DNA of 49,726 nucleotides from Canibacter sp052085365 (GTDB lineage Bacteria > Actinomycetota > Actinomycetes > Actinomycetales > Microbacteriaceae): contig JBQDFP010000014.1 of assembly GCA_052085365.1 (NCBI GenBank), positions 1-49,726 of the forward strand. Reading direction: 5' to 3'. Within the stretch, counting starts at the first letter, position 1; each line of letters opens with the position of its first letter. Made by a program: the position numbers and the translations under genes. The notes under the pieces were generated by a model. It was not told the DNA's origin and did no database searches. It saw only the letters and a program-made list of their open reading frames with translations. Below, piece after piece: positions 1-8,350 of the stretch.

Positions 1-23
1 CTAGGCCGCTAGACGATGGGGCC
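1..23 (-). tRNA. tRNA-Glu, 5' part only (cut by window edge)
   Basis: Read on the minus strand, these bases give a 7-base acceptor arm GGCCCCA, then TC, then the start of a D-arm (GTCT AGCGGCCTAG). This matches the 5' part of bacterial tRNA-Glu, where the D-stem GTCT is followed by the AGxGGCC loop. The anticodon and the rest of the gene lie to the left of the window, so isoacceptor identity cannot be read. It is the only RNA gene recognised here. Confidence 0.8.
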
Positions 24-244
24 AGATTGCGCCTGAGCACCATCTTCACCGAAGACCGAAGTCAACGGAATTTGAGACCTCACGCATGCAAATCCAAAAC
101 TATTCAATTTTCAAATGGTGTCATGATCCACGCTCAAATCTGTGCACTTCTCATGACTTCAGCACCAGCTTGTGGCCGGTACTCAACCTAATCTATAGGC
201 AAACTGGCATATTCTCCTAATCGAGTCGGCACTTGCTCGAATCT
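24..244. other. intergenic region upstream of tRNA-Glu
   Basis: No convincing coding frame is present. It must hold the promoter of the leftward tRNA gene or tRNA operon. A minus-strand TTGACT lies about 50 bases ahead of the tRNA but has no good -10 at the right distance. The stretch around 90-120 is AT-rich compared with its surroundings. No terminator hairpin is evident for the small gene ending at 245. Confidence 0.4.
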
Positions 245-529
245 TTAGGCACCCAGCATGCGCTGCACGCGAGGTTTTGACAAATTCTCGTGAATTAACG
301 GACCGACGCTGGTGCGTTGCTCAAAGGTATACCCGATCTTTCCTTGACGGAGCACACCGATCAGCAGCGGGTCGTTCACGTTCCAAAGAATCCAGGTAGG
401 TTCACCCTGTGCGTTATTGCCCAGAAACGTGACCTCTATCTCACGTTCCCCCAGGCGTTCTTTCACCGGAACTAAGCGCTGGGTGCCAAAGATCGGTTCG
501 ATGGCGCCTTCTGAATGCACATTGTTCAT
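245..529 (-). CDS. small protein of unknown function, 94 aa
   Basis: I do not recognise the family. It is soluble-looking with no signal peptide or membrane segment, and carries mixed beta-type sequence such as REIEVTFLGNN and TWILWNVNDPLLIGVL. It follows the M18 aminopeptidase gene on the same strand after 68 bases, but a TAGGAT box six bases before its ATG suggests its own leaderless transcript. That promoter-like box and the clean frame are the main evidence that it is real. A longer opposite-strand frame overlaps it but has no start context. Confidence 0.6.
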   Translation of the reverse strand: MNNVHSEGAIEPIFGTQRLVPVKERLGEREIEVTFLGNNAQGEPTWILWNVNDPLLIGVLRQGKIGYTFEQRTSVGPLIHENLSKPRVQRMLGA

Positions 530-541
530 GCCTAAATCCTA
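530..541 (-). promoter_or_regulatory. -10 box for leaderless start of the 94-aa gene
   Basis: On the minus strand TAGGAT (541-536) is followed by six bases and then the ATG at 529. That puts transcription start at or next to the start codon. No clear -35. Confidence 0.45.
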
Positions 542-597
542 TCCGAGAATGATTGATTTATCATCGGGCGTTTCGTCGCGTTCGCTATTCGATTCAC

Positions 598-1893
598 TCA
601 CGCCCCTCGAAAAAATGCCGCGCATGCTTGCCGCAGGTGCCACAGATCATCCACATGTGCGAGCTCGCGTGCTGAGTGCATCGACAAGAGCGGAACTCCG
701 ACATCTACAGTACGGATACCGGTCCGTGCCGCGGTAATGGGTCCGATCGTGGATCCGCATGGAACCGTGTTATTAGAAACAAATGCCTGTGTGGGAATGT
801 TCGCAGTTTCGCAGACCCGATTCCAAAGGGCTTCACCGTGCGCGTCTGATGCATAGCGCTGTTTCGCATTAATTTTCAGCATGGGACCCTGCCCGGCTTT
901 GGGATGCACGTTCGGGTCGTGCTTTTCTGAATAGTTTGGGTGGACCGAGTGTCCTGCATCTGCCGAAAGCACCCAAGATGCGGCACGCGAGCGTGCCAAA
1001 TCTTCGGGCGTTGCACCGAGCGTGGTGAGCAGTCGCTCAACAGTGTCGCTTAAGATCGGGCCACCCGCACCAGCTCGAGTTTCTGACCCCACCTCTTCAT
1101 GATCGAATACGGCGAGCACTACGATTTCATGCGGCGCTGGCTGTTCGGTGAGCAGCGCTTCAAGCCCCGCGTAGACCGAGCTGAGGTTATCGAGCCGCCC
1201 GGCGGCAAACAGCTCACCCTTCGTCCCGAGTCGTGCAGGGCATTGCGTTTCAACGAGTCGCAGTTCGGAACCCAATATCTGTGAAGATTTAATACCAGAA
1301 GCATTTTCGATGAGTGCCGTAAAATCTGCGCCTTCGAGGCCGATAATTGGTTGCGTATTGCGTTGCTTGTCGAGGGTGAGTCCTTCATTTACCCCACGGT
1401 CGAGATGAATCGCAAGCTGTGGAATACGTGCGACAGGCGCCGTATGAACTAAGTGTTCGTGACCTAAAGCGTCGACGACGCGACCAGAGATTGCTAGGTC
1501 CCGGTCAAGCCATGAGTTCAGAAGCGGACCACCGTAGATTTCGACACCGACTTGTGCCCAACCTTCGGTATGAATTACCTCACCTGGTTTCACCACGAAT
1601 CCGGGCGAGTCACTGTGCGCACCAATAATGCGCACTGGACTGCTGGCTTGAACTTGGTCTCCAGCGTGCCATGCAATAATCGCGCCGTCACGTACGATGA
1701 ACCCACGATCTCCGCCCGAAAGCGTCGGCCATTCGTCGGTTTCGTCGCGCCGTTTGTAACCATCGACTTCGAGTCGGTCAGCAACTTCATACGCTGCGTG
1801 CCACGCAGTGGGTGAAGCTTCAATAAACTCCGCGATTCGAGCAATGTATTGATCGCGTTCGTGGTTGTTGGCGACGGGTGTTGGTGAATTCAT
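598..1893 (-). CDS. M18 family aminopeptidase
   Basis: This is a cytosolic binuclear zinc aminopeptidase of the M18 (aspartyl aminopeptidase-like) family, which removes N-terminal, often acidic, residues from peptides. Family hallmarks are visible in order: IGAHSDSPG near residue 90 (zinc-binding His and Asp region), the acidic DHEEVGSETRAGAGGP segment near residue 265 (catalytic and metal-binding Glu pair), DAGHSVHPNYSEKHDP near residue 310, and a C-terminal VPLLSMHSARE containing the last metal His. The 431-residue length is normal for the family. It sits 70 bases downstream of otsAB on the same strand. The Shine-Dalgarno is weak (GAGAG). Confidence 0.92.
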   Translation of the reverse strand: MNSPTPVANNHERDQYIARIAEFIEASPTAWHAAYEVADRLEVDGYKRRDETDEWPTLSGGDRGFIVRDGAIIAWHAGDQVQASSPVRIIGAHSDSPGFVVKPGEVIHTEGWAQVGVEIYGGPLLNSWLDRDLAISGRVVDALGHEHLVHTAPVARIPQLAIHLDRGVNEGLTLDKQRNTQPIIGLEGADFTALIENASGIKSSQILGSELRLVETQCPARLGTKGELFAAGRLDNLSSVYAGLEALLTEQPAPHEIVVLAVFDHEEVGSETRAGAGGPILSDTVERLLTTLGATPEDLARSRAASWVLSADAGHSVHPNYSEKHDPNVHPKAGQGPMLKINAKQRYASDAHGEALWNRVCETANIPTQAFVSNNTVPCGSTIGPITAARTGIRTVDVGVPLLSMHSARELAHVDDLWHLRQACAAFFRGA

Positions 1894-1963
1894 ACTCTCT
1901 ATCCATGCTGACTGCGCATAACTGTTTCACGATGATGTGCCGTGGCGGTCTTCTTGTGGCGGA

Positions 1964-4234
1964 CTACCTGCCTGAACCGACAATGTATCCGGTTCTGAGC
2001 TCAGCGAGCCGTGCGAGCACTTCCGCTGCTTCCCAAACGTCTGAGACCGTGAAGTCGGCGGCGGTTTTACCTTTTCCAATATGCACACCAAGATCGCCCT
2101 GTTCAAGCCGCTGCAGCGCGTCTTCGTCGGTGACGTCGTCTCCCAGAAAAACGGTCGAACACTCTGGCAACTTCGCGCGTATTTGCTGCAGCGCTTGCCC
2201 TTTGTCGGCTTGCCGAACAGCTAATTCGTACACAAGTTTGCCGCTGCGACCGGTTACACCTTCGCGCTGCCCGAACGCTTCGGCGGCTTCAAGGAGCCGC
2301 TTGGCCGCATGCGGGTCAGTTACATTTCTGGCGTGCACAGCAAACCCGAACGGTTTTTCTTCAAGCGTTGACCCGGCAACTGCGCCGGTAAGCGCTGAGA
2401 GGTCAGCCTTTAACTGATCAAGCAGGTGTCGTTCATCGGCGCTGAGGGCGGGTGCGCTTGGGCTGGTCTCCCCCGGCAGCATCAGTTCTGCGCCGTGCGA
2501 GCCAGACACTGCACGCCCATCAAGGTGAACCCCGGTTGCTGCGAGGCTTTCGAATGAGCGTCCGCTAATGAGCGCAACTGTCACACCGCGAGATTGCTGC
2601 AACACTTGCAATGCTTCTTCGGCTCTCGGAAGTACTCGAGCTTCTTCAGGACGCGGCACAATGGGTGCGAGCGTCCCGTCAAAGTCACATGCGACCAGGA
2701 GCTCTGATTCGTTGGCAAGCCTACGCAGAGCCGCGTCGACACCGGTGGGAAGAAACACTGGGCCGTTGTGTTCAATGCTGTCTTCACGTTGCTCTTCAAG
2801 AATTTTTCGAGATGTTTCTTGCGTCTGTACTGCCCGCAGAAAACTGTCTGACCATCGTTTCACGTCCGCATGGTTCACGACTTTGCGCATGGCACGCATG
2901 CGTTGGCGCTGTTCAGCTTCTGACATGTTGAGCGCCGCCAGGAACGCACTCTTCATCCCGTTGATGTCGTGCGGGTTGACGAGCACTGCACGGCGGAGTT
3001 CGTCGGAGGCTCCGGCGAACTCACTCAGCACCAATACGCCTTGTTCGTCTGCTCGGCAGGCAACGTACTCCTTCGCGACAAGGTTCATACCGTCTCGAAG
3101 CGACGTGACTGCGAGCACATCGGCTGCAACGTAGAGCGCCGCCATTTCTTCACGTGGGAAGCCTTTATGGAGGTACACGACCGGGCTGTGTTTAATGGTG
3201 CCGAAGTCGCCGTTAATACGACTGACGGTGATTTCGATCTCGTTCCGAAGTCGCTGGTACGCGTCGACTCGTTCACGACTCGGGCTTGCGACCTGCACGA
3301 GGGTCACTTCTCCGGGTTGAATTTTGCCGTCTTGTAGGAGCTCGGAGACGGCTTTGAGCCGGTGTCGGATTCCTTTGGTGTAGTCAAGACGGTCGACTCC
3401 CAGAATGATTTGTTTCGGGTTGCCGAGTTCTTCACGTATCTGTTTCGCTCGGGCTTGAACTTCTGGGCTTGCGGCAAGTTCACCGAAGAATTTTGTATCG
3501 ATGGAGATGGGAAATTCTTGTGCAAGAACTTGGCGTGCGAGCCGATTGCCTCGGCTTTTGAGCATGACCATATTTCCGTTTGAGGGCGCACCGACAAATC
3601 TGCGTACTGCTGAGCGGAAGTTTGCAGCGTCTGCAACGCGTTGAAACCCAACGACATCGGCTCCAAGCAGTCCCTCGAGAACTTCGCGGCGCCACGGTAG
3701 CTGCCCGAAGAGGCCATGTGCAGGAAATGGAATGTGGAGGAAAAACGCAATGGTGAGGTCGGGTCTCAGTTCACGAAGCATGCGAGGGACCAGCTGCAGC
3801 TGGTAGTCGTGTACCCACACGGTCGCACCTTCGGCAGCGGCTTCTGCTGCAGCGGCAGCGAACCTCCGGTTGACGTCTTCGTATTGGTCCCACCATTCAC
3901 GGTGAAAGCCGGGCTGTGAAATAACGTCGTGGTAGAGCGGCCAAATGGTGTCGTTCGAAAAACCTTCGTAATACCGTTCAAAATCGACTGCGTCGAGCGA
4001 AATGGGGCGCAGAGACATACCTTCGGCTTCGAAAGGTTCGAGTGTTTCGTCCGTGTTACCGGGCCAGCCGATCCACACACAGGCGAGCTCACGCACCACC
4101 GGTTCCATCGCAGTGACGAGACCTCCGGGTGAGGTTTTCCAGGTGACTGTGCCGTCAGGCAGCGTCACTCGGTCGACCGGGAGGCGGTTCGAAACAACAA
4201 CGAAATCTTGAGGCTGTGTAGTGACAGTCGACAT
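1964..4234 (-). CDS. otsAB: bifunctional trehalose-6-phosphate synthase/phosphatase
   Basis: One polypeptide carries both steps of the OtsAB route: UDP-glucose plus glucose-6-phosphate to trehalose-6-phosphate, then dephosphorylation to trehalose. Residues about 10-480 are a GT20 synthase with SNRLPVDR near the N-terminus and SPGGLVTAM as the sugar-nucleotide loop. Residues about 505-750 are a HAD phosphatase with the nucleophile motif DFDGT near 516-520, ALISGRS, and the metal-binding GDDVTDEDA near the end. Trehalose serves as an osmolyte and stress protectant. The start is fixed by GGAG six bases before the ATG. A separate promoter lies upstream and a terminator hairpin separates it from pepA. 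Confidence 0.95.
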   Translation of the reverse strand: MSTVTTQPQDFVVVSNRLPVDRVTLPDGTVTWKTSPGGLVTAMEPVVRELACVWIGWPGNTDETLEPFEAEGMSLRPISLDAVDFERYYEGFSNDTIWPLYHDVISQPGFHREWWDQYEDVNRRFAAAAAEAAAEGATVWVHDYQLQLVPRMLRELRPDLTIAFFLHIPFPAHGLFGQLPWRREVLEGLLGADVVGFQRVADAANFRSAVRRFVGAPSNGNMVMLKSRGNRLARQVLAQEFPISIDTKFFGELAASPEVQARAKQIREELGNPKQIILGVDRLDYTKGIRHRLKAVSELLQDGKIQPGEVTLVQVASPSRERVDAYQRLRNEIEITVSRINGDFGTIKHSPVVYLHKGFPREEMAALYVAADVLAVTSLRDGMNLVAKEYVACRADEQGVLVLSEFAGASDELRRAVLVNPHDINGMKSAFLAALNMSEAEQRQRMRAMRKVVNHADVKRWSDSFLRAVQTQETSRKILEEQREDSIEHNGPVFLPTGVDAALRRLANESELLVACDFDGTLAPIVPRPEEARVLPRAEEALQVLQQSRGVTVALISGRSFESLAATGVHLDGRAVSGSHGAELMLPGETSPSAPALSADERHLLDQLKADLSALTGAVAGSTLEEKPFGFAVHARNVTDPHAAKRLLEAAEAFGQREGVTGRSGKLVYELAVRQADKGQALQQIRAKLPECSTVFLGDDVTDEDALQRLEQGDLGVHIGKGKTAADFTVSDVWEAAEVLARLAELRTGYIVGSGR

Positions 4235-4279
4235 GATGTGCTCCGATGGTGCTATGCGAATGGGGGTGGATCTATTTGC

Positions 4280-4310
4280 ATTCTATTGAGTTGTGTTGAG
4301 TTCGTGTAAA
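4280..4310 (-). promoter_or_regulatory. promoter of otsAB
   Basis: On the minus strand a TTTACA -35 (4310-4305) and a TAGAAT -10 (4285-4280) are separated by 19 bases, which is rather long. Transcription would start near 4273 and give a leader of about 38 bases including the GGAG ribosome-binding site. Confidence 0.5.
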
Positions 4311-4325
4311 CAGTCGTGAGACTGG

Positions 4326-4355
4326 TCAGGCGGGGCCGGAGTCGGCCCCGCCTGA
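4326..4355 (-). terminator. terminator hairpin after pepA
   Basis: Perfect 13-bp stem (TCAGGCGGGGCCG / CGGCCCCGCCTGA) with a four-base GAGT loop, seven bases past the pepA stop codon. There is no T-tract, as is common for actinobacterial terminators. Confidence 0.75.
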
Positions 4356-4361
4356 TGACGG

Positions 4362-5879
4362 TTAGTTGTCGTCGTCCGTGTCGACGTCACCTGTCGGTTG
4401 TTGGAAGTTTGCGGCAAATTCTGCGAGCAGACGAGCTCCAAAACCGGTGGAGCCCGCGCTCTTCCACAGATCGTCTGAGTCGCTTTCCATGGGGCCTGCG
4501 ATGTCGAGGTGTCCCCACGGCAGGCCATCAACAAATTCGTTCAAGTAGAGCGCTGCAAGAATCGAGCCGCCATATGGACCACCAATGTTTGCAAAGTCGG
4601 CAACATTTGATTTCATCTGGCTACGGTAGCGGTGGTCGAGTGGCAGCTTCCACAACCGCTCGTCCGTCGATTCGCCCGCTGCCGTGAGCTGGTCGGTGAC
4701 GGAGTCGTTATTTCCAAAGACTGCAGCAGTTTGAGTACCGAGCGCTGCCATTGCGGCTCCGGTCAAGGTCGCAATATCGACAAGCACGTCGGGGCGTGGG
4801 GTTTGTTCTGCGGCGAGCGCGAGTCCATCGCCAAGCACCAAACGGCCCTCTGCATCAGTGTTACGGACCTCTACTGTTTTCCCATTGCGCATGGTCAGTA
4901 CATCACCAAGTTTGGTGGCGCTCCCTGACGGCATGTTGTCGGTGCACATCATGAATCCGGTGACGGCGGCGGTGACATCGAGGTCACGAAGGGCGGTCAT
5001 CGCCGCGAAAACTGCGCCTGACCCCATCATGTCCATTTTCATTGAGGCATGCGAAGCGTTTGAAGGCTTCAGGCTAATTCCGCCAGAGTCATAGGTAATG
5101 CCCTTGCCGACGTAGCTGATATGACCGCTGGGGTCTTCTGGCGTGTAACTGACCTTAATCACTCGTGGCTCTTGCACGCTCCCGGCGTTTACACCGAGCA
5201 CCCCGCCGAGGCCGAGTTCTTCGATTTTTGTACGGTCGTATACTTCAGCGGTGAGACCAAATTCTGGTGCGAGTTTGGCGACAACTTCAGCGTATTCAGC
5301 TGCGTTGAGGTGGCGTGGCGGGGTATTGCCAAGGTCGCGCGCGATGCCAGCGGAGCGTGCAAGCGTTTTGCCACGCTGGGCTCCGGTGGTCGCGTTTTCT
5401 ACGTTCCTTGTCGCGGTCACGAGAGTGATGCTCTCTAGTGGTGTGGTGTCGGGGTCGTTCTTCAACGCGTCCCAACGGTAACGGGCAAGCACCACTCCCT
5501 CGATGGCTGCCTGTGCAGCAATATCGGCGTCGATTGCGGCGCCGTTGAGGTCAAGCACGAACTGCGACTGGTCTGATGCTGCACGAGTGAGGCTGGCAGC
5601 TGCATCGCGGACTGCAGCGATTGCGCCTAGTTTCTTCCCTATACCGATGAGTACGGTGACGCGCTGACCGGGTATTTTCAAGGTTTGGCCTGTTTTGCCG
5701 GAGAACCCAGCGGCTTTCAGCTGATCGCGATTCAGCGAGATGGACTCGGGCAGGTCACCTTCGCTCGCGACGAATATGCCAAGAACCCCTGTTTCAGGGG
5801 CCTGGTCGACAACGGAGACCGTGAATTCGTTTTTGAGTGAAGGTACTGGATCAAATGATGGATCTACAAACACGTTCAT
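4362..5879 (-). CDS. pepA: leucyl aminopeptidase (M17)
   Basis: Cytosolic, hexameric in known members, two-metal aminopeptidase. The M17 active site is intact: VGKGITYDSGG (metal-binding Lys and Asp), KMDMMGSGAV (Asp) and the signature NTDAEGRLVLGDGL (Asp, Glu and the catalytic Arg). I place the start at 5879 (MNVFVDPSF, 505 aa) instead of the ATG at 5951. A TAGGCT box lies seven bases before the 5879 ATG, and the longer form would add 24 residues overlapping the divergent promoter. The neighbouring M18 enzyme suggests related peptide-recycling roles. The function is secure; the start is an inference. Confidence 0.93.
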   Translation of the reverse strand: MNVFVDPSFDPVPSLKNEFTVSVVDQAPETGVLGIFVASEGDLPESISLNRDQLKAAGFSGKTGQTLKIPGQRVTVLIGIGKKLGAIAAVRDAAASLTRAASDQSQFVLDLNGAAIDADIAAQAAIEGVVLARYRWDALKNDPDTTPLESITLVTATRNVENATTGAQRGKTLARSAGIARDLGNTPPRHLNAAEYAEVVAKLAPEFGLTAEVYDRTKIEELGLGGVLGVNAGSVQEPRVIKVSYTPEDPSGHISYVGKGITYDSGGISLKPSNASHASMKMDMMGSGAVFAAMTALRDLDVTAAVTGFMMCTDNMPSGSATKLGDVLTMRNGKTVEVRNTDAEGRLVLGDGLALAAEQTPRPDVLVDIATLTGAAMAALGTQTAAVFGNNDSVTDQLTAAGESTDERLWKLPLDHRYRSQMKSNVADFANIGGPYGGSILAALYLNEFVDGLPWGHLDIAGPMESDSDDLWKSAGSTGFGARLLAEFAANFQQPTGDVDTDDDN

Positions 5880-5892
5880 GTTATTCAGCCTA
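5880..5892 (-). promoter_or_regulatory. -10 box for leaderless pepA start
   Basis: TAGGCT (5892-5887, minus strand) is followed by seven bases and the ATG at 5879. This supports the shorter protein. Confidence 0.45.
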
Positions 5893-5931
5893 GTCCTGAC
5901 CGCTGACAATGCGGTCGGAGACGGAGCGGTC

Positions 5932-5960
5932 TTGTTCTCGCACTCAGGCATATGTATATT
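5932..5960 (+). promoter_or_regulatory. complete promoter giving a leaderless mRNA
   Basis: TTGTTC (-35, 5932-5937), a 17-base spacer and TATATT (-10, 5955-5960) are followed by six bases and the ATG at 5967. This is one of the few leaderless promoters in the window that has both boxes. The -10 falls on an upstream in-frame ATG at 5952, which argues against using that codon. Confidence 0.65.
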
Positions 5961-5966
5961 GTCCGC

Positions 5967-6653
5967 ATGGTTTCACGAGCTACTAAAATCACTATCCGTG
6001 TCATTGGCGGTGTGCTCGCGGTAGTTCTTGTCGCAGTGCTCGCAGTTCTTGCTTGGGCGCTCTTTCGTCCGCTCCTGCAGGGCGACTACAACCACACCTA
6101 CGGCTACATTCGCCCAGTATCTGTGCTCAGCGAGAACCCACTGTCAGCAATGGTTTCTACTGTGGGAACACCGACGTCCGCGAATAAAGAAGACGAGTTG
6201 AATAACCGAATCGCCAACACACTCGGTCAAATCGAAATAATTCGTGAAGATGTCACAGAAGCTCAGGACTCTCGAGCAGGTTCTCGGGACGAGGAGTTGT
6301 CTGCCGAACTCGACAAGCTCGGCGATGCGTATGACAATCTCACTGCAACATTCGAAAGCTGGCAGAGTGACGGCTATGCAGCCATTGGTGCCACAGCAAA
6401 AGCGTGCGCGGGGTCTCAGGAGGAGTGTCAGCAGGCGGCTTTAACAATTGAACGGCTGTCTCCGCAGGACGACATCCTTGCGCAGCTGCATCAAGCTGTG
6501 ATCGAAGCCGCGAACACAGGAAGCACCGTCGAGTTGGACAGCGCTTTAATTGAGTTCGCAGACCACACCGAGACGCTCTGGGATGCAGTTGAAGACAGTC
6601 TTTCGTCTGTGACTGACATGCTCGCCGAGCACGGAGCGGAAGTCGACGAGTAG
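5967..6653 (+). CDS. membrane-anchored coiled-coil protein of unknown function
   Basis: No family recognised. After a short basic N-terminus (MVSRATKITIRV) there is one long hydrophobic segment, about residues 10-35 (VLAVVLVAVLAVLAWALF), so the rest probably lies outside the membrane. Residues about 75-135 are rich in charged heptad-like sequence (NRIANTLGQIEIIREDVTEA, then EELSAELDKLGDAYDNLTATF), suggesting a coiled coil. The C-terminus is acidic. The start at 5967 is chosen because a full promoter places transcription start there. The alternative ATG at 5952 would add five residues. It is divergent from pepA. Confidence 0.7.
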   Translation: MVSRATKITIRVIGGVLAVVLVAVLAVLAWALFRPLLQGDYNHTYGYIRPVSVLSENPLSAMVSTVGTPTSANKEDELNNRIANTLGQIEIIREDVTEAQDSRAGSRDEELSAELDKLGDAYDNLTATFESWQSDGYAAIGATAKACAGSQEECQQAALTIERLSPQDDILAQLHQAVIEAANTGSTVELDSALIEFADHTETLWDAVEDSLSSVTDMLAEHGAEVDE

Positions 6654-6717
6654 CCACACTCACTCGGCGATTCATATTCACGGGAATGTAAATTCGCTTC
6701 TCGTTGTTCGCTTCAGT

Positions 6718-7770
6718 ATGAGAGCTTTTGGATTTCTATCTTTCGGTCACTACAGTGACGTCCCGGGGTCACGGACCCGCACCGCTGGTGACATGCTTCG
6801 CCAGACAATCGACCTCGCGGTTGCGGCAGACGAAATCGGCGTCAACGGAGCCTATACTCGCGTACACCACTGGGCCAAGCAGGCCGCATCGCCAATGCCG
6901 TTACTCGCGGCAATGGCCGCAAAAACGAAGCGTATCGAGGTCGGCACGGGCGTCATTGACATGCGCTATGAGAACCCCTTGCAGCTCGCTGAGGAAGCAG
7001 CCGCACTTGATCTCATTGCGAATGGACGGGTAGCGCTTGGGGTGAGTCGTGGATCACCTGAAACCGCAATACGTGGGTACGAAGCGTTCGGGTATACCGG
7101 CAGCGAGGATCCACGCGGGGCAGACATGGCCCGGGAAAAGTTTGCGTTATTCCTGGAGGCAATTGACGGTGGCGGCATCGCTGAAGCCGATCCGATGATG
7201 ACCGGTTCGACCGGCTATCTTCCGGTTGAGCCACGTTCGGCGACACTGAGAGATCATCTGTGGTGGGGTGCAGGGTCTCGAGAAACCGCTGCCTGGACCG
7301 GCACGCAGGGGCTCAATATGATGAGTTCAACGCTGCTAACAGAAGCTACCGGAGGGGCATTCGACGAACTTCAGGCCGAGCAGATCAACATGTTCCGTGA
7401 CGCATATCGTGAGGCTGGCCATACCGGACGTCCACGTGTTTCGGTGAGTCGAAGCATCTTCCCGATCGTGAGCGCAGAGGACGAACGATACTTTGGCTAT
7501 CGGGGCTCAGACAGTCAAGACCAAATCGGCATTATCGATGGCATGCGCTCGACGTTTGGGAAGACCTACGCTGCCGAACCGGATGTGCTGATTCAACAAC
7601 TCAAGCGCGATGAAGCAGTAATGGCAGCAGACACGGTGCTGCTGACCATTCCAAACCAGCTGGGGCCGGACTATTGCGCGCACGTACTCGAATCATTTGC
7701 AAAGTACGTTGCACCTGAACTCGGCTGGAAATCGAACTCAGAAGGTCCGGTCGAAGGCGACGCCCTCTAG
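6718..7770 (+). CDS. LLM-class flavin-dependent oxidoreductase
   Basis: Luciferase-like monooxygenase fold (TIM barrel using reduced FMN or F420 as a two-electron carrier); the substrate cannot be inferred. Family features: an N-terminal beta strand FGFLSFGHYSD, ADEIGVNGAYTRVHHW near residue 40, GTGVIDMRYENPLQLAEEAAALD near residues 78-100, and the following RVALGVSRGSPE loop typical of FMN-binding LLM proteins. Length 350 aa is normal. No Shine-Dalgarno and no leaderless box is obvious before the ATG, so the start is less certain than the function class. It is convergent with the ohrR-like gene, with no clear hairpin between them. Confidence 0.88.
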   Translation: MRAFGFLSFGHYSDVPGSRTRTAGDMLRQTIDLAVAADEIGVNGAYTRVHHWAKQAASPMPLLAAMAAKTKRIEVGTGVIDMRYENPLQLAEEAAALDLIANGRVALGVSRGSPETAIRGYEAFGYTGSEDPRGADMAREKFALFLEAIDGGGIAEADPMMTGSTGYLPVEPRSATLRDHLWWGAGSRETAAWTGTQGLNMMSSTLLTEATGGAFDELQAEQINMFRDAYREAGHTGRPRVSVSRSIFPIVSAEDERYFGYRGSDSQDQIGIIDGMRSTFGKTYAAEPDVLIQQLKRDEAVMAADTVLLTIPNQLGPDYCAHVLESFAKYVAPELGWKSNSEGPVEGDAL

Positions 7771-7839
7771 CAGCTAGAACGAGTCCGTCCGAATCGTTCC
7801 TTGTTTGAGAGCGTCGTCACATACCAGTGGCCCACTGCA

Positions 7840-8289
7840 TTATTTTGGCTCACGATCAACCGCAGCAATCACCTCAGCAAGTTCATCGCGAAGTCCCATG
7901 AGTCTTTCGACCGGGAGCCCGAGACGCTCGATCACGGCTGGTGGGACCGCGAGGGCCTGTTCACGTAACGCTTGGCCCTTGCTTGTTGGGGTCAGGCAGA
8001 ACGTGCGTTCATCACCCTGAGCTGGGGTTCGTTCGATCAAGCCAGAGTGTTCCAGCCTTTTGACCAGTGGTGTGAGCGTTGCCGGGTCAAGGTGGAGCAA
8101 ATCAGCAAGCTCTCGAAATTTGAGGGGGCCATCTTCCCAGAGCGCCAACATGACAAGGTACTGCGGGTGGGTGAGCCCTAACGGCTCCAATATTGAACGG
8201 TACACACCGATCACTCCTCGGCTAGCGACAGCGAGCGCAAAGCACACCTGACGGTCAAGTTTAAGAGCGTCACCCGGTAGATCTTGCAT
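7840..8289 (-). CDS. ohrR: OhrR-like MarR-family peroxide-sensing repressor
   Basis: 149-aa winged-helix regulator. The N-terminus LDRQVCFALAVASR matches the OhrR signature LCFALY, with the reactive cysteine at residue 16. Of the two tyrosines that hydrogen-bond this cysteine in characterised OhrR proteins, one is kept (Tyr30) and the other is His41 (LTHPQYLVM). The DNA-binding part is DLLHLDPATLTPLVKRLEHSGLIERT with the wing QGDERTF. The Xanthomonas-type C-terminal resolving Cys is absent, but Cys98 lies in the wing. It is divergent from a small zinc-ribbon-like gene, with two GTTTG-N4-CAAAC palindromes between them. No ohr peroxidase gene is adjacent. MarR family membership is certain; the OhrR sub-type is probable. 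Confidence 0.8.
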   Translation of the reverse strand: MQDLPGDALKLDRQVCFALAVASRGVIGVYRSILEPLGLTHPQYLVMLALWEDGPLKFRELADLLHLDPATLTPLVKRLEHSGLIERTPAQGDERTFCLTPTSKGQALREQALAVPPAVIERLGLPVERLMGLRDELAEVIAAVDREPK

Positions 8290-8295
8290 GCCACT

Positions 8296-8301
8296 AGTCT
8301 A
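8296..8301 (-). promoter_or_regulatory. -10 box for leaderless ohrR-like start
   Basis: TAGACT on the minus strand, six bases before the ATG at 8289. The first palindromic operator begins five bases upstream of it, so repression of its own gene is plausible. Confidence 0.4.
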
Positions 8302-8303
8302 TA

Positions 8304-8333
8304 TTGTTTGCACACAAACGAACATGCTAGGGT
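8304..8333 (+). promoter_or_regulatory. promoter of the zinc-ribbon-like gene
   Basis: TTGTTT (8304-8309), an 18-base spacer and TAGGGT (8328-8333) lie seven bases before the GTG at 8341, so the mRNA would be leaderless. Both palindromes overlap this promoter: one on the -35, one on the start site. Confidence 0.5.
8306..8319. promoter_or_regulatory. palindromic operator 1 (probable OhrR/MarR site)
   Basis: GTTTG CACA CAAAC is an inverted repeat with perfect 5-bp arms and a 4-bp centre, overlapping the rightward -35. It shares its arms exactly with the palindrome 31 bases downstream, about three helical turns away. Confidence 0.6.
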
Positions 8334-8336
8334 TTT

Positions 8337-8350
8337 GTTTGTGCGCAAAC
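8337..8350. promoter_or_regulatory. palindromic operator 2 (probable OhrR/MarR site)
   Basis: GTTTG TGCG CAAAC has the same perfect arms as operator 1. It covers the predicted transcription start and the GTG start codon of the rightward gene, a position from which a bound repressor would block initiation. Confidence 0.6.

Noticed and set aside
1878..2417. Plus-strand frame opposite otsAB
   Set aside because: Ser/Thr/Ala/Arg-rich low-complexity translation typical of an antisense shadow, no ribosome-binding site, and the opposite strand encodes a well-conserved enzyme.
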